Made by a program: the position numbers and the translations under genes. Of a DNA stretch of 64,000 nt, positions 24,605-34,451 are shown one piece after another (positions within the stretch are counted from its first letter, which is position 1; the number at the start of each line of letters is the position of its first letter). The notes below the pieces were generated by a model that had not been told where the DNA came from, did no database searches, and saw only the letters and a list, made by a program, of their open reading frames with translations. The DNA is from Clostridium thermarum (GTDB taxonomy: Bacteria > Bacillota > Clostridia > Clostridiales > Clostridiaceae): positions 490,501-554,500 of the forward strand of contig NZ_CP040924.1 in NCBI RefSeq assembly GCF_006351925.1. Direction: 5' to 3'.

Positions 24605-25525
24605 TTGAGTAAGATTATAAACCAAGATGAAAAAGCAAAAGCCTCAAGAAGTTTCATAAGCAAGAAGTCCATACCCTATCTATTATTAATGCCTGCCTTT
24701 ATCTATTATGCAGTATTCTGGCTTGCCCCTGTTCTTTCGGGAATGGTTGAAGTCTTTACAGATATGAATGGTAACTTTACCTTGACAGAAAACTTTAAGC
24801 TCATGTTTAAGGCTGAGCTCTTTGACAAGGCTGTTATGAATACAGCTATATTTGCTGCAGTTTCTGTAGTGTTGCAATATTTTATAGCCCTCTTGCTTGC
24901 AGTATTGTTAGCTCGTAAGTTTAGGGGTTCAAAACTTTTGATGTTTGTGGCCATGATACCAATGGCAATTACGCCTACTGCGGTAGCTATACTTTGGAAG
25001 ACCGGTTTAGTAAAAGAAGGATGGATAAATTCTATTCTGATGTTCTTTAATTTGATTGAAGAACCTATTGTTTTTCTTAATGCAGAAGGGTTGGCGGCAG
25101 TATTTTTAATAATATTGATAGATACATGGACAGTTACACCTTCAGTTATGATCATTTTGACAGCAGGCTTGCAAGGTATGCAAAGAGAGCTTAAGGAAGC
25201 TGCCTATACCTTTGGGGCCAACAAGTGGCAAATATTTAAGGACATAACTTTGCCTATACTAAAGCCTTCAATTGTAACCTCCATAATTTTGAGATTGATA
25301 GCAGCAGTACAGGTTTGGGCTATTGCAGTTATGGTGCTGGGCTTTAACAAAACACCGTTCCTGGTAGAGAGAATTGCCTTCTATGTGGACGTAGTACCCG
25401 GTGTATCAACCAGTGAAAAGTTAGCCTTTACATTATCCTTTACAACAACAGTTATAGTACTTATTGCTACCTTAATCTATTTAAGAGTAGCTAACAAAAA
25501 AACAAGCAAAGGAGGGAATAATTAA
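24605..25525 (+). CDS. ABC transporter permease, MalF/UgpA type
   Basis: A 306-residue inner-membrane permease starting at TTG 24605 (AGAGGGG upstream). About six hydrophobic segments are seen, the first at residues 23-42. The BPD_transp_1 EAA motif is EAAYTFGANKWQIFKDITLPILKP-like (the loop EAAYTFGANKWQIFKDITLP), which docks on the ATPase. It forms the channel with the next permease. The end overlaps the next start by one base (TAATG), so the two are translationally coupled. The substrate follows the binding protein, by context a glycosylglycerate. Confidence 0.9.
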   Translation: MSKIINQDEKAKASRSFISKKSIPYLLLMPAFIYYAVFWLAPVLSGMVEVFTDMNGNFTLTENFKLMFKAELFDKAVMNTAIFAAVSVVLQYFIALLLAVLLARKFRGSKLLMFVAMIPMAITPTAVAILWKTGLVKEGWINSILMFFNLIEEPIVFLNAEGLAAVFLIILIDTWTVTPSVMIILTAGLQGMQRELKEAAYTFGANKWQIFKDITLPILKPSIVTSIILRLIAAVQVWAIAVMVLGFNKTPFLVERIAFYVDVVPGVSTSEKLAFTLSFTTTVIVLIATLIYLRVANKKTSKGGNN

Positions 25526-26571
25526 TGGATAGATTAAACATTGTTCAAAAAACTGTAGTCAGCATTATTCTTTCAACAATGGTCATTGCTGTTATAGTTC
25601 CAATATTATTCTTCCTTAATGTTGCTTTTTCTAATGACGTTGAATTGACACAATTCCCTAAAAAGCTCATCCCAAGTTTCTCGGTAACGGTAAAGGTTGC
25701 ACCGGCAGAAAACGGAGAGTATGAAATCTTCCACGACAGAGGGGATGGAGAGGGCTATAGGTCTATATTGACCACTAAGAATCCAACCAAACTGGAAAAT
25801 CACTTTAAGAGACAATACGGTGTTTTAATTTCCGGAGAAGAGTTGTTGGAAGACTTCAGCCAGACCCTGGAAAAAGGACCCATGGAGTTTAAGTATAGGA
25901 AGGACTTTTTCTTTAACTTCAAGCAGTTCTTTGCCATAGTTAATAACTCAACAAAGGCATTGAAAAACAGTATTTTAGTTTCCCTATATACCATATTGAT
26001 TTCATTATCCATAGGAAGTCTTGGAGGCTATGCTATGGCAAGATACAACTTCAAATTCAAAGAGACCATAAACGTGGGGATGTTGATTGTTAGAATGTTC
26101 CCTGTGGTTGGAATAAGTATTCCCATGGCAGTATTGCTTATCAAGTTTGGCTTGTTTGATACCTTATTAGGCCTTGCCCTATTATACTCTATTCCTAATA
26201 TTGCTCTGACAGCATGGATAACTTCCAGTATATTTGTAGGAATAAACAGAGAACTTGAGGAAGCCTCATATATCTTTGGAGGAAACAGCTTCAACACCTT
26301 TATGAGAATCACTCTTCCCTTGGCTTTCCCTGCACTTGCAGCAAGTTCTATGTATGCATTTTTGACAGCCTGGAATGATACTATATCAGCTTTGATATTA
26401 ACTAATGAAAATCAGACCTTGGCCTTGGTAGTGTATAAGGCTATCGGTACAACCTCCAGTGGTATACAGTATGCGGCAGCAGGTAGCATTATATTAATTT
26501 TGCCGGCCTTAGTATTTACATTCATTGTAAGGAAATACGTAAACCAAATGTGGGGCGGAGTAGAAATATAG
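25525..26571 (+). CDS. ABC transporter permease, MalG/UgpE type, with an extra extracellular domain
   Basis: A 348-residue permease. TM1 (residues 8-32) is followed by about 85 extra residues (about 45-130: FSVTVKVAPAENGEYEIFHD, then GVLISGEELLEDFSQTLEKG) before TM2, where ordinary MalG proteins have a short loop of 30-40 residues. The rest is standard. The EAA loop is EEASYIFGGNSFNTFMRITL, with Pro-Leu following, and the C-terminal end reads FTFIVRKYVNQMWGGVEI, close to MalG-type tails. The insertion should lie outside, facing the binding protein, and may help recognise it or the substrate. Ribosome-binding site GGAGGGAATAATT; overlaps the previous gene by one base. Confidence 0.9.
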   Translation: MDRLNIVQKTVVSIILSTMVIAVIVPILFFLNVAFSNDVELTQFPKKLIPSFSVTVKVAPAENGEYEIFHDRGDGEGYRSILTTKNPTKLENHFKRQYGVLISGEELLEDFSQTLEKGPMEFKYRKDFFFNFKQFFAIVNNSTKALKNSILVSLYTILISLSIGSLGGYAMARYNFKFKETINVGMLIVRMFPVVGISIPMAVLLIKFGLFDTLLGLALLYSIPNIALTAWITSSIFVGINRELEEASYIFGGNSFNTFMRITLPLAFPALAASSMYAFLTAWNDTISALILTNENQTLALVVYKAIGTTSSGIQYAAAGSIILILPALVFTFIVRKYVNQMWGGVEI

Positions 26572-26581
26572 GAGGGATATA

Positions 26582-27685
26582 ATGAGCTATTTAGTATTGA
26601 AAGATTTAGAAAAAAGATATAGCAAAGCCGGTGCTTTGATAGTAAATAAAATGAACTTATCCATTGAAAAAGGCGAATTTATCGTATTCTTAGGACCTTC
26701 AGGCTGCGGTAAGACCACAACCATAAGAATGATTTCGGGACTAGAGGAAGTAAGCGGCGGAGACATTTTAATTGAAGGTGAAAGTATCCTTAACAAGAAG
26801 CCAAGAGACAGAGGAGTATCCATGATATTCCAAAGCTATGCGGTATGGCCTCACATGACTGTGTTTGAGAACATAGCCTACCCCTTAAAGCTGCAAAAGG
26901 TTCCAAAGGATGAAATTAAAAAGAGGGTTTATGCAGCAGCTGAAGCGGCAGACATAACAGCCTTATTGGACAGATATCCTGCCCAAATGTCTGGTGGACA
27001 AAGACAGAGAGTGGCCGTTGCCAGAGCCATAGTGGTTAAGCCAAAGATCTTCTTGATGGATGAACCCCTGTCAAACCTTGATGCAAAGCTTAGAGTTTCA
27101 ATGAGGACTGAGCTTAAGAACATACATAACAATGAAAAATCCACTTCCATTTTCGTAACCCATGACCAGTCAGAAGCCATGAGCTTGGCAGACAGAATAG
27201 TGGTTATGAACAAGGGAATCATTGAACAAATAGGTACACCTATGGAAGTATACCATGACAGTGCCACTAAGTTCGTAGCATCCTTCATAGGAACACCGCC
27301 TACAAACTTCTTTGACGTTAAGATAGAGCTGGGAGACGGCCAGCTAAATGCAGTTGGAGATGGCTTCAGATACAAGGTACAAGAAGAATTGAGAGAGGCC
27401 CTAAGACCATATATAAACAAAAATGTGGATATGGGAGTAAGACCTGAATTTATAGGGCTTTCTGTTGACGGTAACAAGGGACCGGGTTTCCTATGTGAAG
27501 CAACTATAGACTTTGTTGAACCACAGGGAACCCATTCAATCCTGATCACTAGGGTTGCCGGCGAAGAAGTGAAGATCATGACAACAAATCATATGGAGAT
27601 TAAGCCGAATACTGTGGTTAACCTTCATGTGAAAGACGGAAAGGCTATGTTCTTTGATAAGGAGACAACAAAGAGAATAAAGTAG
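26582..27685 (+). CDS. ABC transporter ATPase, MsmK/UgpC/MalK type
   Basis: A 367-residue ATPase with Walker A GPSGCGKTT (38-46), Q-loop FQSYAVWPHMTV, signature MSGGQRQRVAVARA (MSGGQ for LSGGQ), Walker B KIFLMDEPLSNLDAK and H-loop FVTHDQSEAM. The C-terminal TOBE/OB region (245-367) is typical for CUT1-type sugar importers. It energises the permease pair encoded just upstream and starts 10 bp after the permease stop (GGAGGGATATA). Many Firmicutes share one MsmK for several importers; here the transporter has its own ATPase, which suggests a self-contained system acquired or maintained as one unit. Confidence 0.95.
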   Translation: MSYLVLKDLEKRYSKAGALIVNKMNLSIEKGEFIVFLGPSGCGKTTTIRMISGLEEVSGGDILIEGESILNKKPRDRGVSMIFQSYAVWPHMTVFENIAYPLKLQKVPKDEIKKRVYAAAEAADITALLDRYPAQMSGGQRQRVAVARAIVVKPKIFLMDEPLSNLDAKLRVSMRTELKNIHNNEKSTSIFVTHDQSEAMSLADRIVVMNKGIIEQIGTPMEVYHDSATKFVASFIGTPPTNFFDVKIELGDGQLNAVGDGFRYKVQEELREALRPYINKNVDMGVRPEFIGLSVDGNKGPGFLCEATIDFVEPQGTHSILITRVAGEEVKIMTTNHMEIKPNTVVNLHVKDGKAMFFDKETTKRIK

Positions 27686-27705
27686 AAAACTAAGGGGTTA
27701 TTACC

Positions 27706-30333
27706 ATGGATAAGGTTATAGTTGCTGCTTCCACCCATTGGGATAGGGAGTGGTATAGAACTTTCAACGATTTTAGGATCAGATTGTGCGATTTAATTAA
27801 TAATCTGTTAGAGCTTTTAGAAGAAGATGAAGATTTTCTATGTTATACCTTTGACGGCCAGAGTGTTGTCATTGAGGATTATTTGGAGATTTTTCCTCAA
27901 AACAAGGACCGCATCAAAAACCTTGTGTCCAAAGGTAAGCTTACCTTTGGACCACTTTATAATTTACCGGATGAGTTTTTATCCAGCGGAGAAGCTATGA
28001 TAAGAAATTTCCTGGTAGGCCATAAAGTGTGTATGGACATTGGCGGCAAGATGCAGGCAGGATACATTCCGGATAATTTCGGCCATATCTCACAGATGCC
28101 CCAAATATTAAACGGGGTGGGCATGAAGTCAGCCTTCTTCTTTAGGGGTTGCAGTATAGATACCTTAGAAAATAAAGAATTTATATGGAAGGCGCCGGAT
28201 GGTTCCAAGGTTCTGGGTGAGTATATGCTCCTTGGCTATTGGAGCCTCAAAAGCTGGGGAAAGCTGGGACAATCCGTTGAAGACCATTTTAAAAGTGCCT
28301 ATGAGAGCCTTAAAGCCAAGAGCAAGCTCAATACATTTTTACTCATAAACGGATCGGACCACCTATATCAAGATTCTGACTTTACTGCCAAGCTAAAGCA
28401 GGTGAAAGAGGCCTTCAAGGACTTAGACATTGTTAATGGCTCTATTGAAGACTATGCAAAGTTAGCCTTAGAAAGAGCCCAAGAGGTAGAGCTAAAAGAA
28501 ATAGAGGGAGAACTGAGAGACTTTCGCTATGGACCGGATCCCAACGCTGTAGGTTCCACAAGACATTACCTCAAATACGCTATGTTTGAAGCCTTGAGGG
28601 AGGTAGAGAGATATGCGGAACCGCTTAATACCATAGCCTTCAGCCATGGTGAAGCCTATCCGGCGGAATTGTTTACCTATGCTTGGAAGCATATATTAAA
28701 GGCCTTGGGCCATGACGCCATTGCAGGCTGTTCCAGCGATGAAGTTATAAAGGATATCCACAGCTACATTGTGAATGCCCACACCATAGTATCCAGACTT
28801 TCTGACCTTGCCTTTGAAAAGTTGGCAAAGAAGATCAACACCGAAGACCTTGTGGGCAAGGAGCAATACCTAACGGTTTTCAACCCCCTTCAGTTTGATA
28901 ACACCATGATTACCGAAGCAGTAATCCATGTGGAAAATCAAAATGAGGTTTGTGATATAGAACTTTACGATACGGAAAGAAACCCCATTAACTACGAGTA
29001 TATAGACCAATGGGAAGACATCATAACGCGAGAATTCAAATACGAAAGTAAAGAAAAGATATATAGGAAATGTTTTAAGATAAGATTTGAGGCCAAGAGG
29101 GTTCCGGCCTTAGGCTTTAAAAACTATATTGTGGTACCCAAATCAGCTATGGAAAAACGGCAGGCAGAATTATATATCAGAAGTCAAGGGTCACACAGAT
29201 TTATTGAGAATGAATTTTATAAAATAACACCGGATCAAAACGGCAGCTTAACAATATTGGATAAAGTCAGCGGCAAACAGTATAAGGACATGAACACCTA
29301 TGTCAGCAGAGGGGACATAGGAGACGAATACCAGCATGTATCCCCCTTAGGAGAGGAGCATGTATTTGCAACACTAAAGAGTGTTTCTGTCATAAGAAAC
29401 TCAGATCTAGCTTCAACCCTAAAGCTGAAAGCCGTACTCAATGTCCCAAAATCAGCGGATGAAAAGTTTTTAGGCAGAGGCACTGAGTACGTAGATTGTG
29501 CTATAGAGACCTATGTTACCCTGTACCGTGGCTGCCCGAGAATAGATTTTAAAGTTGAAATTGAAAACAAGGCCTCTGACCATGTTATTACAGTTAAATT
29601 TCCGACTAATTATATTAACCCAATAGATTATTCTCATGTATGCTTTGACGAGATAGAGAGAGATAATCACAGATTTGATTTTGACAAGGACTTAAGATCT
29701 ACCCAATCCTTTTTAAAGCCCATGCAAAATTATGCCGGTATCCGTGGTGATGATGGTGTGCTGAATGTGATAAGCAAGGGGATTTATGAGTATAACACTA
29801 AACCATCTGATGAAGGTTTAGACTTGTATATTACCCTACTGAGAAGCACATCCCATATGTTTAGGTACTTGCCAATATCCTGGCAAAGTGGCCAGCACAG
29901 CACAACACCCATTATCAAGACAGAGGACTCAAAGGAGCTTGGTAAGTGTACATTTTACTATTCCTTATACTTCGGTAAGGAAAGCATCAATGAGGTATCC
30001 CAGCAGTACCTTTATCCCCTTAGATGTTTTGATGTGTGGAAGACCACCGGAAAGCTTGAGGAAGGACTTAAGTATAAATCTTTAGTTAATATAGATAACA
30101 GTAATGTATTACTGAGCACTGTTAAAAAGCATGAATACAGTGACAGCATAGTTGTTAGGCTTTACAATACACAAAAAGAAGCCAGCTTGGTAAACCTAGA
30201 CCTTGGCTTTACATGTACCAAGGCATATTTTACAGACTTACTTGAAAATATAGAAGCAGAGATCAAGGTGCAAGACAATAGGCTAACTTTTTCAGTAGAG
30301 CCTAAGAAAATAATAACCATAGTTTTGTATTAA
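27706..30333 (+). CDS. GH38 alpha-mannosidase (mannosylglycerate-hydrolase-like)
   Basis: An 875-residue cytoplasmic enzyme. The metal-binding STHWDREWYRTF has the conserved His11 and Asp13. The nucleophile Asp123 is in GYIPDNFGHISQMPQIL (DNFGH for DSFGH). Other metal/sugar residues appear in INGSDHLYQDSDFTAKL and SHGEAYPAELF. The C-terminal half is beta-rich as in the family. Bacterial members include MngB, which hydrolyses 2-O-(6-phospho-mannosyl)-glycerate, and simple alpha-mannosidases. With a glycerate kinase and a glycosylglycerate phosphorylase in the same operon, a mannosylglycerate or mannosylglucosylglycerate substrate is the best guess. No PTS is present, so unlike MngB the substrate is probably unphosphorylated. 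Starts 20 bp after the ATPase gene. Confidence 0.85.
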   Translation: MDKVIVAASTHWDREWYRTFNDFRIRLCDLINNLLELLEEDEDFLCYTFDGQSVVIEDYLEIFPQNKDRIKNLVSKGKLTFGPLYNLPDEFLSSGEAMIRNFLVGHKVCMDIGGKMQAGYIPDNFGHISQMPQILNGVGMKSAFFFRGCSIDTLENKEFIWKAPDGSKVLGEYMLLGYWSLKSWGKLGQSVEDHFKSAYESLKAKSKLNTFLLINGSDHLYQDSDFTAKLKQVKEAFKDLDIVNGSIEDYAKLALERAQEVELKEIEGELRDFRYGPDPNAVGSTRHYLKYAMFEALREVERYAEPLNTIAFSHGEAYPAELFTYAWKHILKALGHDAIAGCSSDEVIKDIHSYIVNAHTIVSRLSDLAFEKLAKKINTEDLVGKEQYLTVFNPLQFDNTMITEAVIHVENQNEVCDIELYDTERNPINYEYIDQWEDIITREFKYESKEKIYRKCFKIRFEAKRVPALGFKNYIVVPKSAMEKRQAELYIRSQGSHRFIENEFYKITPDQNGSLTILDKVSGKQYKDMNTYVSRGDIGDEYQHVSPLGEEHVFATLKSVSVIRNSDLASTLKLKAVLNVPKSADEKFLGRGTEYVDCAIETYVTLYRGCPRIDFKVEIENKASDHVITVKFPTNYINPIDYSHVCFDEIERDNHRFDFDKDLRSTQSFLKPMQNYAGIRGDDGVLNVISKGIYEYNTKPSDEGLDLYITLLRSTSHMFRYLPISWQSGQHSTTPIIKTEDSKELGKCTFYYSLYFGKESINEVSQQYLYPLRCFDVWKTTGKLEEGLKYKSLVNIDNSNVLLSTVKKHEYSDSIVVRLYNTQKEASLVNLDLGFTCTKAYFTDLLENIEAEIKVQDNRLTFSVEPKKIITIVLY

Positions 30334-30351
30334 GGTGATTGGAGAACTATT

Positions 30352-31992
30352 ATGAGTGAACCTAGCTATAAAATAGACAGTCTCCCAAGGGGTATGTATT
30401 TTGACAGAAAAGTATATGAACCCTTTGAGGTAAAAATCTTTGAAAAAGTAAAAGATAAGTTGCCAAACCCCATTTTGACCAGGGGCAATGGAATAATAGA
30501 CTGCTACTGGTATGCAGTAAAGCTTGCCTACAAAAATATAAAGAGGCCGACTGCAGAAAGTGGCTTTGTAAGTGACTTTGTGGATGCGGCTTTCAATGAA
30601 GATATATTTATGTGGGATACAGCCTTTATAACCATGTTCTGCAACCTCTTTCATAAGTATATACCAGGCATCTGTTCACTGGATAACTTCTACTGTAAGC
30701 AGCTTGAAGATGGTGAAATACCAAGGGAGTTGGTGAGGGAAACCGGCAGGGACTTTTATAAGTGGGTAAATGTTTATGATAAGCCCCTTTACTCTTACTT
30801 TCACTATAACTATGGCCATAGGAGGCTTAAGGAGATAAATAATATTTCCTATGATGAGATGTACAAGCCCAATTTAGGCAGGGTAGTTCCTAAAAACCCC
30901 TATTTGACCTTAGATAATCTGAATCATCCTATAATGGCCTGGGCAGAGTATATAAGCTACTGTCAAACCGGAGACCTTGAGAGGCTAAAGCTGGTGGCAG
31001 AACCCTTATTTCAGTACTATAAGGCCCTATGGTACCATATCAGACATGCAAACAACCTATATGTTACTGATTGGGCCAGTATGGATAATTCCCCCAGGAA
31101 TAAATACTTGGGCTGTGCTGTAGATACAAGCTGCGAAATGGTGCTGTTTGCAAATTCCCTTGTAGATATAATGCAGGAATTATTAGATCATCAGCACATT
31201 GACGAGAAGCTCTTCAAGGAAAGAAGTGACTTCTTAAGGATCAGCTCAAAGCTCACAAAGGATGCAATTAATGCCCTTATGTGGGATGAAGATCAGGGGT
31301 TTTACTTTGACCTGAAGGATGATGGCCAAAGGGCCCCAGTAAAAACCATAGCAGCCTATTGGGCCTTAATATCTGGAGTAGCCGATGAAAAAAAGGCACA
31401 AAGATTGGTTCAGTGGCTTAATGATAAAAATACTTTTAATAGAATTCACAGAGTTCCGGTCTGTGCAGCAGATGAAATGGAATATGACCACCAAGGCGGC
31501 TACTGGAAGGGGTCCGTCTGGGCACCCACAAACACCATGGTTATCTATGGACTCTTAAAATATGGATATGACACTTTAGCTAAAGAGATAGCTTTAAACC
31601 ATCTAGAAAATGTGGTTAAAGTGTTTGAAAGCACCGGAAGTATATGGGAAAACTATCCCCCGGACCATATAACTTCCGGAAACGCTGATAAGAAAGAATT
31701 TGTAGGCTGGTCCGGCATTGCGCCGATACTATACACAATCCAGTTTAGAATAGGACTGCAAGCAGATGCATTAAAGCAAGAGGTAATTTGGACTATTGAT
31801 GCCGAAGAGGAATTAAGTGGTTGTGAAAACTATTGGTTCTTTGGAAAAACAGCTAGCTTTTATGCATCCAGTAAAGATGGAAAAGTATGCTTAAAAATAG
31901 CAACCAAGGATAGATTTAAGCTTCAGGTTAAATACCTGGACAGAAAATATGATTTCTTTATTGATGGAGATAGGTCATTGGAGATTAGATAA
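30352..31992 (+). CDS. GH63-type mannosylglycerate/glucosylglycerate hydrolase
   Basis: A 546-residue (alpha/alpha)6-barrel enzyme. Motifs fit bacterial GH63: ILTRGNGIIDCYWYAV, EDIFMWDTAFITMFCNLFHK, general acid region VTDWASMDNSPRN (Asp240, with Asp245 beside it), and the catalytic Glu in SIWENYPPDHITSG (Glu433). Tryptophan-rich GGYWKGSVWAPTNTMVIYG is the usual last helix pair. Relatives of known activity (MgH, GgH) hydrolyse mannosylglycerate and glucosylglycerate to sugar plus glycerate with inversion. Some similarity to trehalase/glucosidase GH37/GH63 in general is expected. The last 60 residues form an extra beta-rich tail. Starts 18 bp after GH38; no signal peptide. Confidence 0.8.
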   Translation: MSEPSYKIDSLPRGMYFDRKVYEPFEVKIFEKVKDKLPNPILTRGNGIIDCYWYAVKLAYKNIKRPTAESGFVSDFVDAAFNEDIFMWDTAFITMFCNLFHKYIPGICSLDNFYCKQLEDGEIPRELVRETGRDFYKWVNVYDKPLYSYFHYNYGHRRLKEINNISYDEMYKPNLGRVVPKNPYLTLDNLNHPIMAWAEYISYCQTGDLERLKLVAEPLFQYYKALWYHIRHANNLYVTDWASMDNSPRNKYLGCAVDTSCEMVLFANSLVDIMQELLDHQHIDEKLFKERSDFLRISSKLTKDAINALMWDEDQGFYFDLKDDGQRAPVKTIAAYWALISGVADEKKAQRLVQWLNDKNTFNRIHRVPVCAADEMEYDHQGGYWKGSVWAPTNTMVIYGLLKYGYDTLAKEIALNHLENVVKVFESTGSIWENYPPDHITSGNADKKEFVGWSGIAPILYTIQFRIGLQADALKQEVIWTIDAEEELSGCENYWFFGKTASFYASSKDGKVCLKIATKDRFKLQVKYLDRKYDFFIDGDRSLEIR

Positions 31993-32055
31993 CTATACTT
32001 TGAGGTATGGATACCATGGTACAAAGTGAATTTGCAAAAAGATGGTGAGATAGAC

Positions 32056-32715
32056 ATGGATAATAAAAAGGTTGTTAAAATCAATAAAGCAGTAATATAT
32101 GGCGACAGTATATCTACAAGAAATCACGGAGATGGCGGCTACGAAGCTTTAATAAAAGAAAAACTTAATATTAATGAAATATATAATCATGCAATAGGGT
32201 CTAGCGGGATTTCCAAAGCAACCCCCAATAGCTTAGTGGGCTTACTGGATAATGAAGCTAATATTCATAAAGATGCTGATTTGATTATACTATGGCATGG
32301 CACAAATGACTGGTACTGGGGAGCCCCTTTAGGGGATGCAAGTAGCAATGATGAAAATACATTTTATGGAGCTGTACGAGCAGTGATTAATAAGCTGAGA
32401 AAACTATACCCCGGTGCTAATATAGTGTATTTAACTCCAATATTTCGCTATGAAATTCCAGATAAATGCGCTGTGAAGGAAGAGGGATATATTAGTAAAA
32501 ACTCTATAAATTTAACACTTATAGACTATTATGAGGCAATTATGGAGCTATCTGTAATGTTAGGATTTACAACTATCGATATGAGAAAGTTAACTAATTT
32601 TCACTATTATAATGCTGAAAAATATTTTGAAGATTATATTCACCCAAATGAAGTAGGCTATAAAAGAATTGCTGACATCATTGCTTCAAAGGTTGCTGTG
32701 TTAAGCTTCGATTAA
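32056..32715 (+). CDS. SGNH/GDSL-family esterase
   Basis: A 219-residue hydrolase from the ATG at 32056 (the frame is open to 32026). Block I is AVIYGDSISTRNHGDGGY with the nucleophile Ser. Block III is WHGTNDW with the oxyanion Asn. Block V is EDYIHPNEVGY with the catalytic Asp and His. There is no signal peptide, so it acts in the cytoplasm, probably removing an acyl group from an imported glycoside, or it may serve another small ester. Such acylated glycosylglycerates are known in some organisms; whether this enzyme meets one is inference. It lies between GH63 and GH13_18 genes in the same direction. Confidence 0.85.
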   Translation: MDNKKVVKINKAVIYGDSISTRNHGDGGYEALIKEKLNINEIYNHAIGSSGISKATPNSLVGLLDNEANIHKDADLIILWHGTNDWYWGAPLGDASSNDENTFYGAVRAVINKLRKLYPGANIVYLTPIFRYEIPDKCAVKEEGYISKNSINLTLIDYYEAIMELSVMLGFTTIDMRKLTNFHYYNAEKYFEDYIHPNEVGYKRIADIIASKVAVLSFD

Positions 32716-32736
32716 TAAAATTTTTTGGAGGTAAAA

Positions 32737-34422
32737 ATGAAGGACTTTCATGTAAAATCCTTAGAATTATTAAAGGTAATATATAAGGATGAGACTTTAA
32801 AGAATGCAGAAAATATTATTTCTTCCCTAATAGATAAGTGGGAAAATTACAAGGATATAAAAAATATAAAGCTAAATGAAAAGGATGCAATGCTAATCAC
32901 TTATGGAGACGGCATAATAAGTGATAAGGAGAAACCCCTCAGAACTCTGAAAAAGTTTTTAGACGAAAACTGCCAGGAAGAGGTTACAGATGTTCATTTA
33001 CTTCCTATATGTCCGTCGACTTCTGATGATGGCTTTTCTGTATCGGATTATAAGACCGTGGATGAGTGCTTGGGAGATTGGGAGGATATCAAAGCACTAA
33101 GTAATAATTACGGTTTGATGATAGATGCAGTAGTTAACCACTCATCTAAATCTCATGCTTGGTTCAAGGCCTGCCTAGATTGTGTTGAGGAATACAAGGA
33201 TTATTACATTGAGGCAGACCCTGATGCAGACTATAGCATGGTTACAAGACCTAGGGCCTTGCCACTGCTTACTAAGTTTAAGACCAAGGAAGGAGAAAAG
33301 TTTTATTGGACAACCTTCTCCGATGACCAAATAGATTTAAACTTCTCCAATCCTGTGGTTTTGGCAGAAATGATAGAAGTACTGTTATTCTATGCTCAAA
33401 AGGGAGCCAAATTCATAAGATTGGATGCTATTGGCTTTGCCTTCAAAAAGCTTGGCACAACCTGTATGCATCTTGAAGAAACCCATGCCATTGTTAAGCT
33501 TATGAGGCTGTTTTTACAGGAGTTTTTCCCAAGTACTTATATTATTACAGAAACCAATGTACCGCATTTAGATAATATAAGTTATTTTGGAGATGGAGAC
33601 GAAGCTCACTTAGTTTACCAGTTCCCGCTGCCTCCATTGACTATGTTCTCACTACAAAAAGGGGATACAAGTAAGTTGACTCAATGGGCAAAGTCCCTGG
33701 AAGACACTCCATTAAAGGAAGGTAACACCTATTTCAACTTCCTGGCTTCCCATGACGGGGTAGGAGTAAGACCTATAGAAGGTATACTTACAGAAGAAGA
33801 AAAGAACTTCCTGATAGATAATGTACTAAAAAACGGCGGCAGGGTAAGTTACAGAACAAACACTGACGGAAGCAAAAGCCCCTATGAACTGAACATCAGC
33901 TACCTTAACGGCATAACCAGTCCGGAAAAGGACAACAATGAGAAGTTCCAAAGATTCATGGCTTCCCAAGGCATAATGCTCTCCATGCAAGGAGTTCCGG
34001 GAATTTACTATCATAGTCTGCTGGGTTCAGAAAACTGGTACGAAGGTGTGGAAGCTTCCGGTATCAACAGAAGGATAAACAGAGAAAAGCTGCATTACGA
34101 CAAGCTTACAGCTGAGATAAAGGATGAGACTTCACTAAGGCATATGGTGTTTACAAGATACAAGGAACTTCTTAAGATAAGAGGGTCTCACAGCGCCTTT
34201 TCACCTTATGCAAGTCAAAAGGTATTGGAACTATCACCATCACTTTTTGCTGTTGAAAGGTATAATGAAAGCACTGATGAAAGAATTATCGCTATAGTGA
34301 ATGTTACGGACAAGAATGTAAAACTTAAGGAACCTATTGTAGGAAGAGACCTTCTGGCTTCAGGTCAGATTGAAGAAGTTACAGATTTAAAACCCTATCA
34401 AATAGCTTGGATACTATTATAA
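32737..34422 (+). CDS. GH13_18 phosphorylase, probable glucosylglycerate phosphorylase
   Basis: A 561-residue protein from the ATG at 32737 (TTTGGAGG upstream). It has the sucrose-phosphorylase fold: VVNHSSKSHAWF, nucleophile Asp230 in FIRLDAIGFAFKK, acid/base Glu272 in YIITETNVPHLDN, third acid in ASHDGVGVRP (Asp340). The subfamily GH13_18 includes sucrose, sucrose-6-phosphate, glucosylglycerol and glucosylglycerate phosphorylases. It gives alpha-glucose 1-phosphate plus the acceptor. A glycerate kinase three genes downstream and glycerate-glycoside hydrolases upstream support glucosylglycerate over sucrose. Decisive acceptor-site residues cannot be judged without an alignment. Confidence 0.85.
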   Translation: MKDFHVKSLELLKVIYKDETLKNAENIISSLIDKWENYKDIKNIKLNEKDAMLITYGDGIISDKEKPLRTLKKFLDENCQEEVTDVHLLPICPSTSDDGFSVSDYKTVDECLGDWEDIKALSNNYGLMIDAVVNHSSKSHAWFKACLDCVEEYKDYYIEADPDADYSMVTRPRALPLLTKFKTKEGEKFYWTTFSDDQIDLNFSNPVVLAEMIEVLLFYAQKGAKFIRLDAIGFAFKKLGTTCMHLEETHAIVKLMRLFLQEFFPSTYIITETNVPHLDNISYFGDGDEAHLVYQFPLPPLTMFSLQKGDTSKLTQWAKSLEDTPLKEGNTYFNFLASHDGVGVRPIEGILTEEEKNFLIDNVLKNGGRVSYRTNTDGSKSPYELNISYLNGITSPEKDNNEKFQRFMASQGIMLSMQGVPGIYYHSLLGSENWYEGVEASGINRRINREKLHYDKLTAEIKDETSLRHMVFTRYKELLKIRGSHSAFSPYASQKVLELSPSLFAVERYNESTDERIIAIVNVTDKNVKLKEPIVGRDLLASGQIEEVTDLKPYQIAWILL

Positions 34423-34451
34423 ATTAACATATATAATGAGGAGATGTGATT

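Noticed and set aside
26929-27579. 216-codon minus-strand frame
   Set aside because: Lies wholly within the ABC ATPase gene, which has all motifs intact; shadow frame.
32725-32736. Earlier TTG start for the GH13_18 gene
   Set aside because: The TTG lies inside the ribosome-binding site (TTTGGAGG) of the ATG at 32737.
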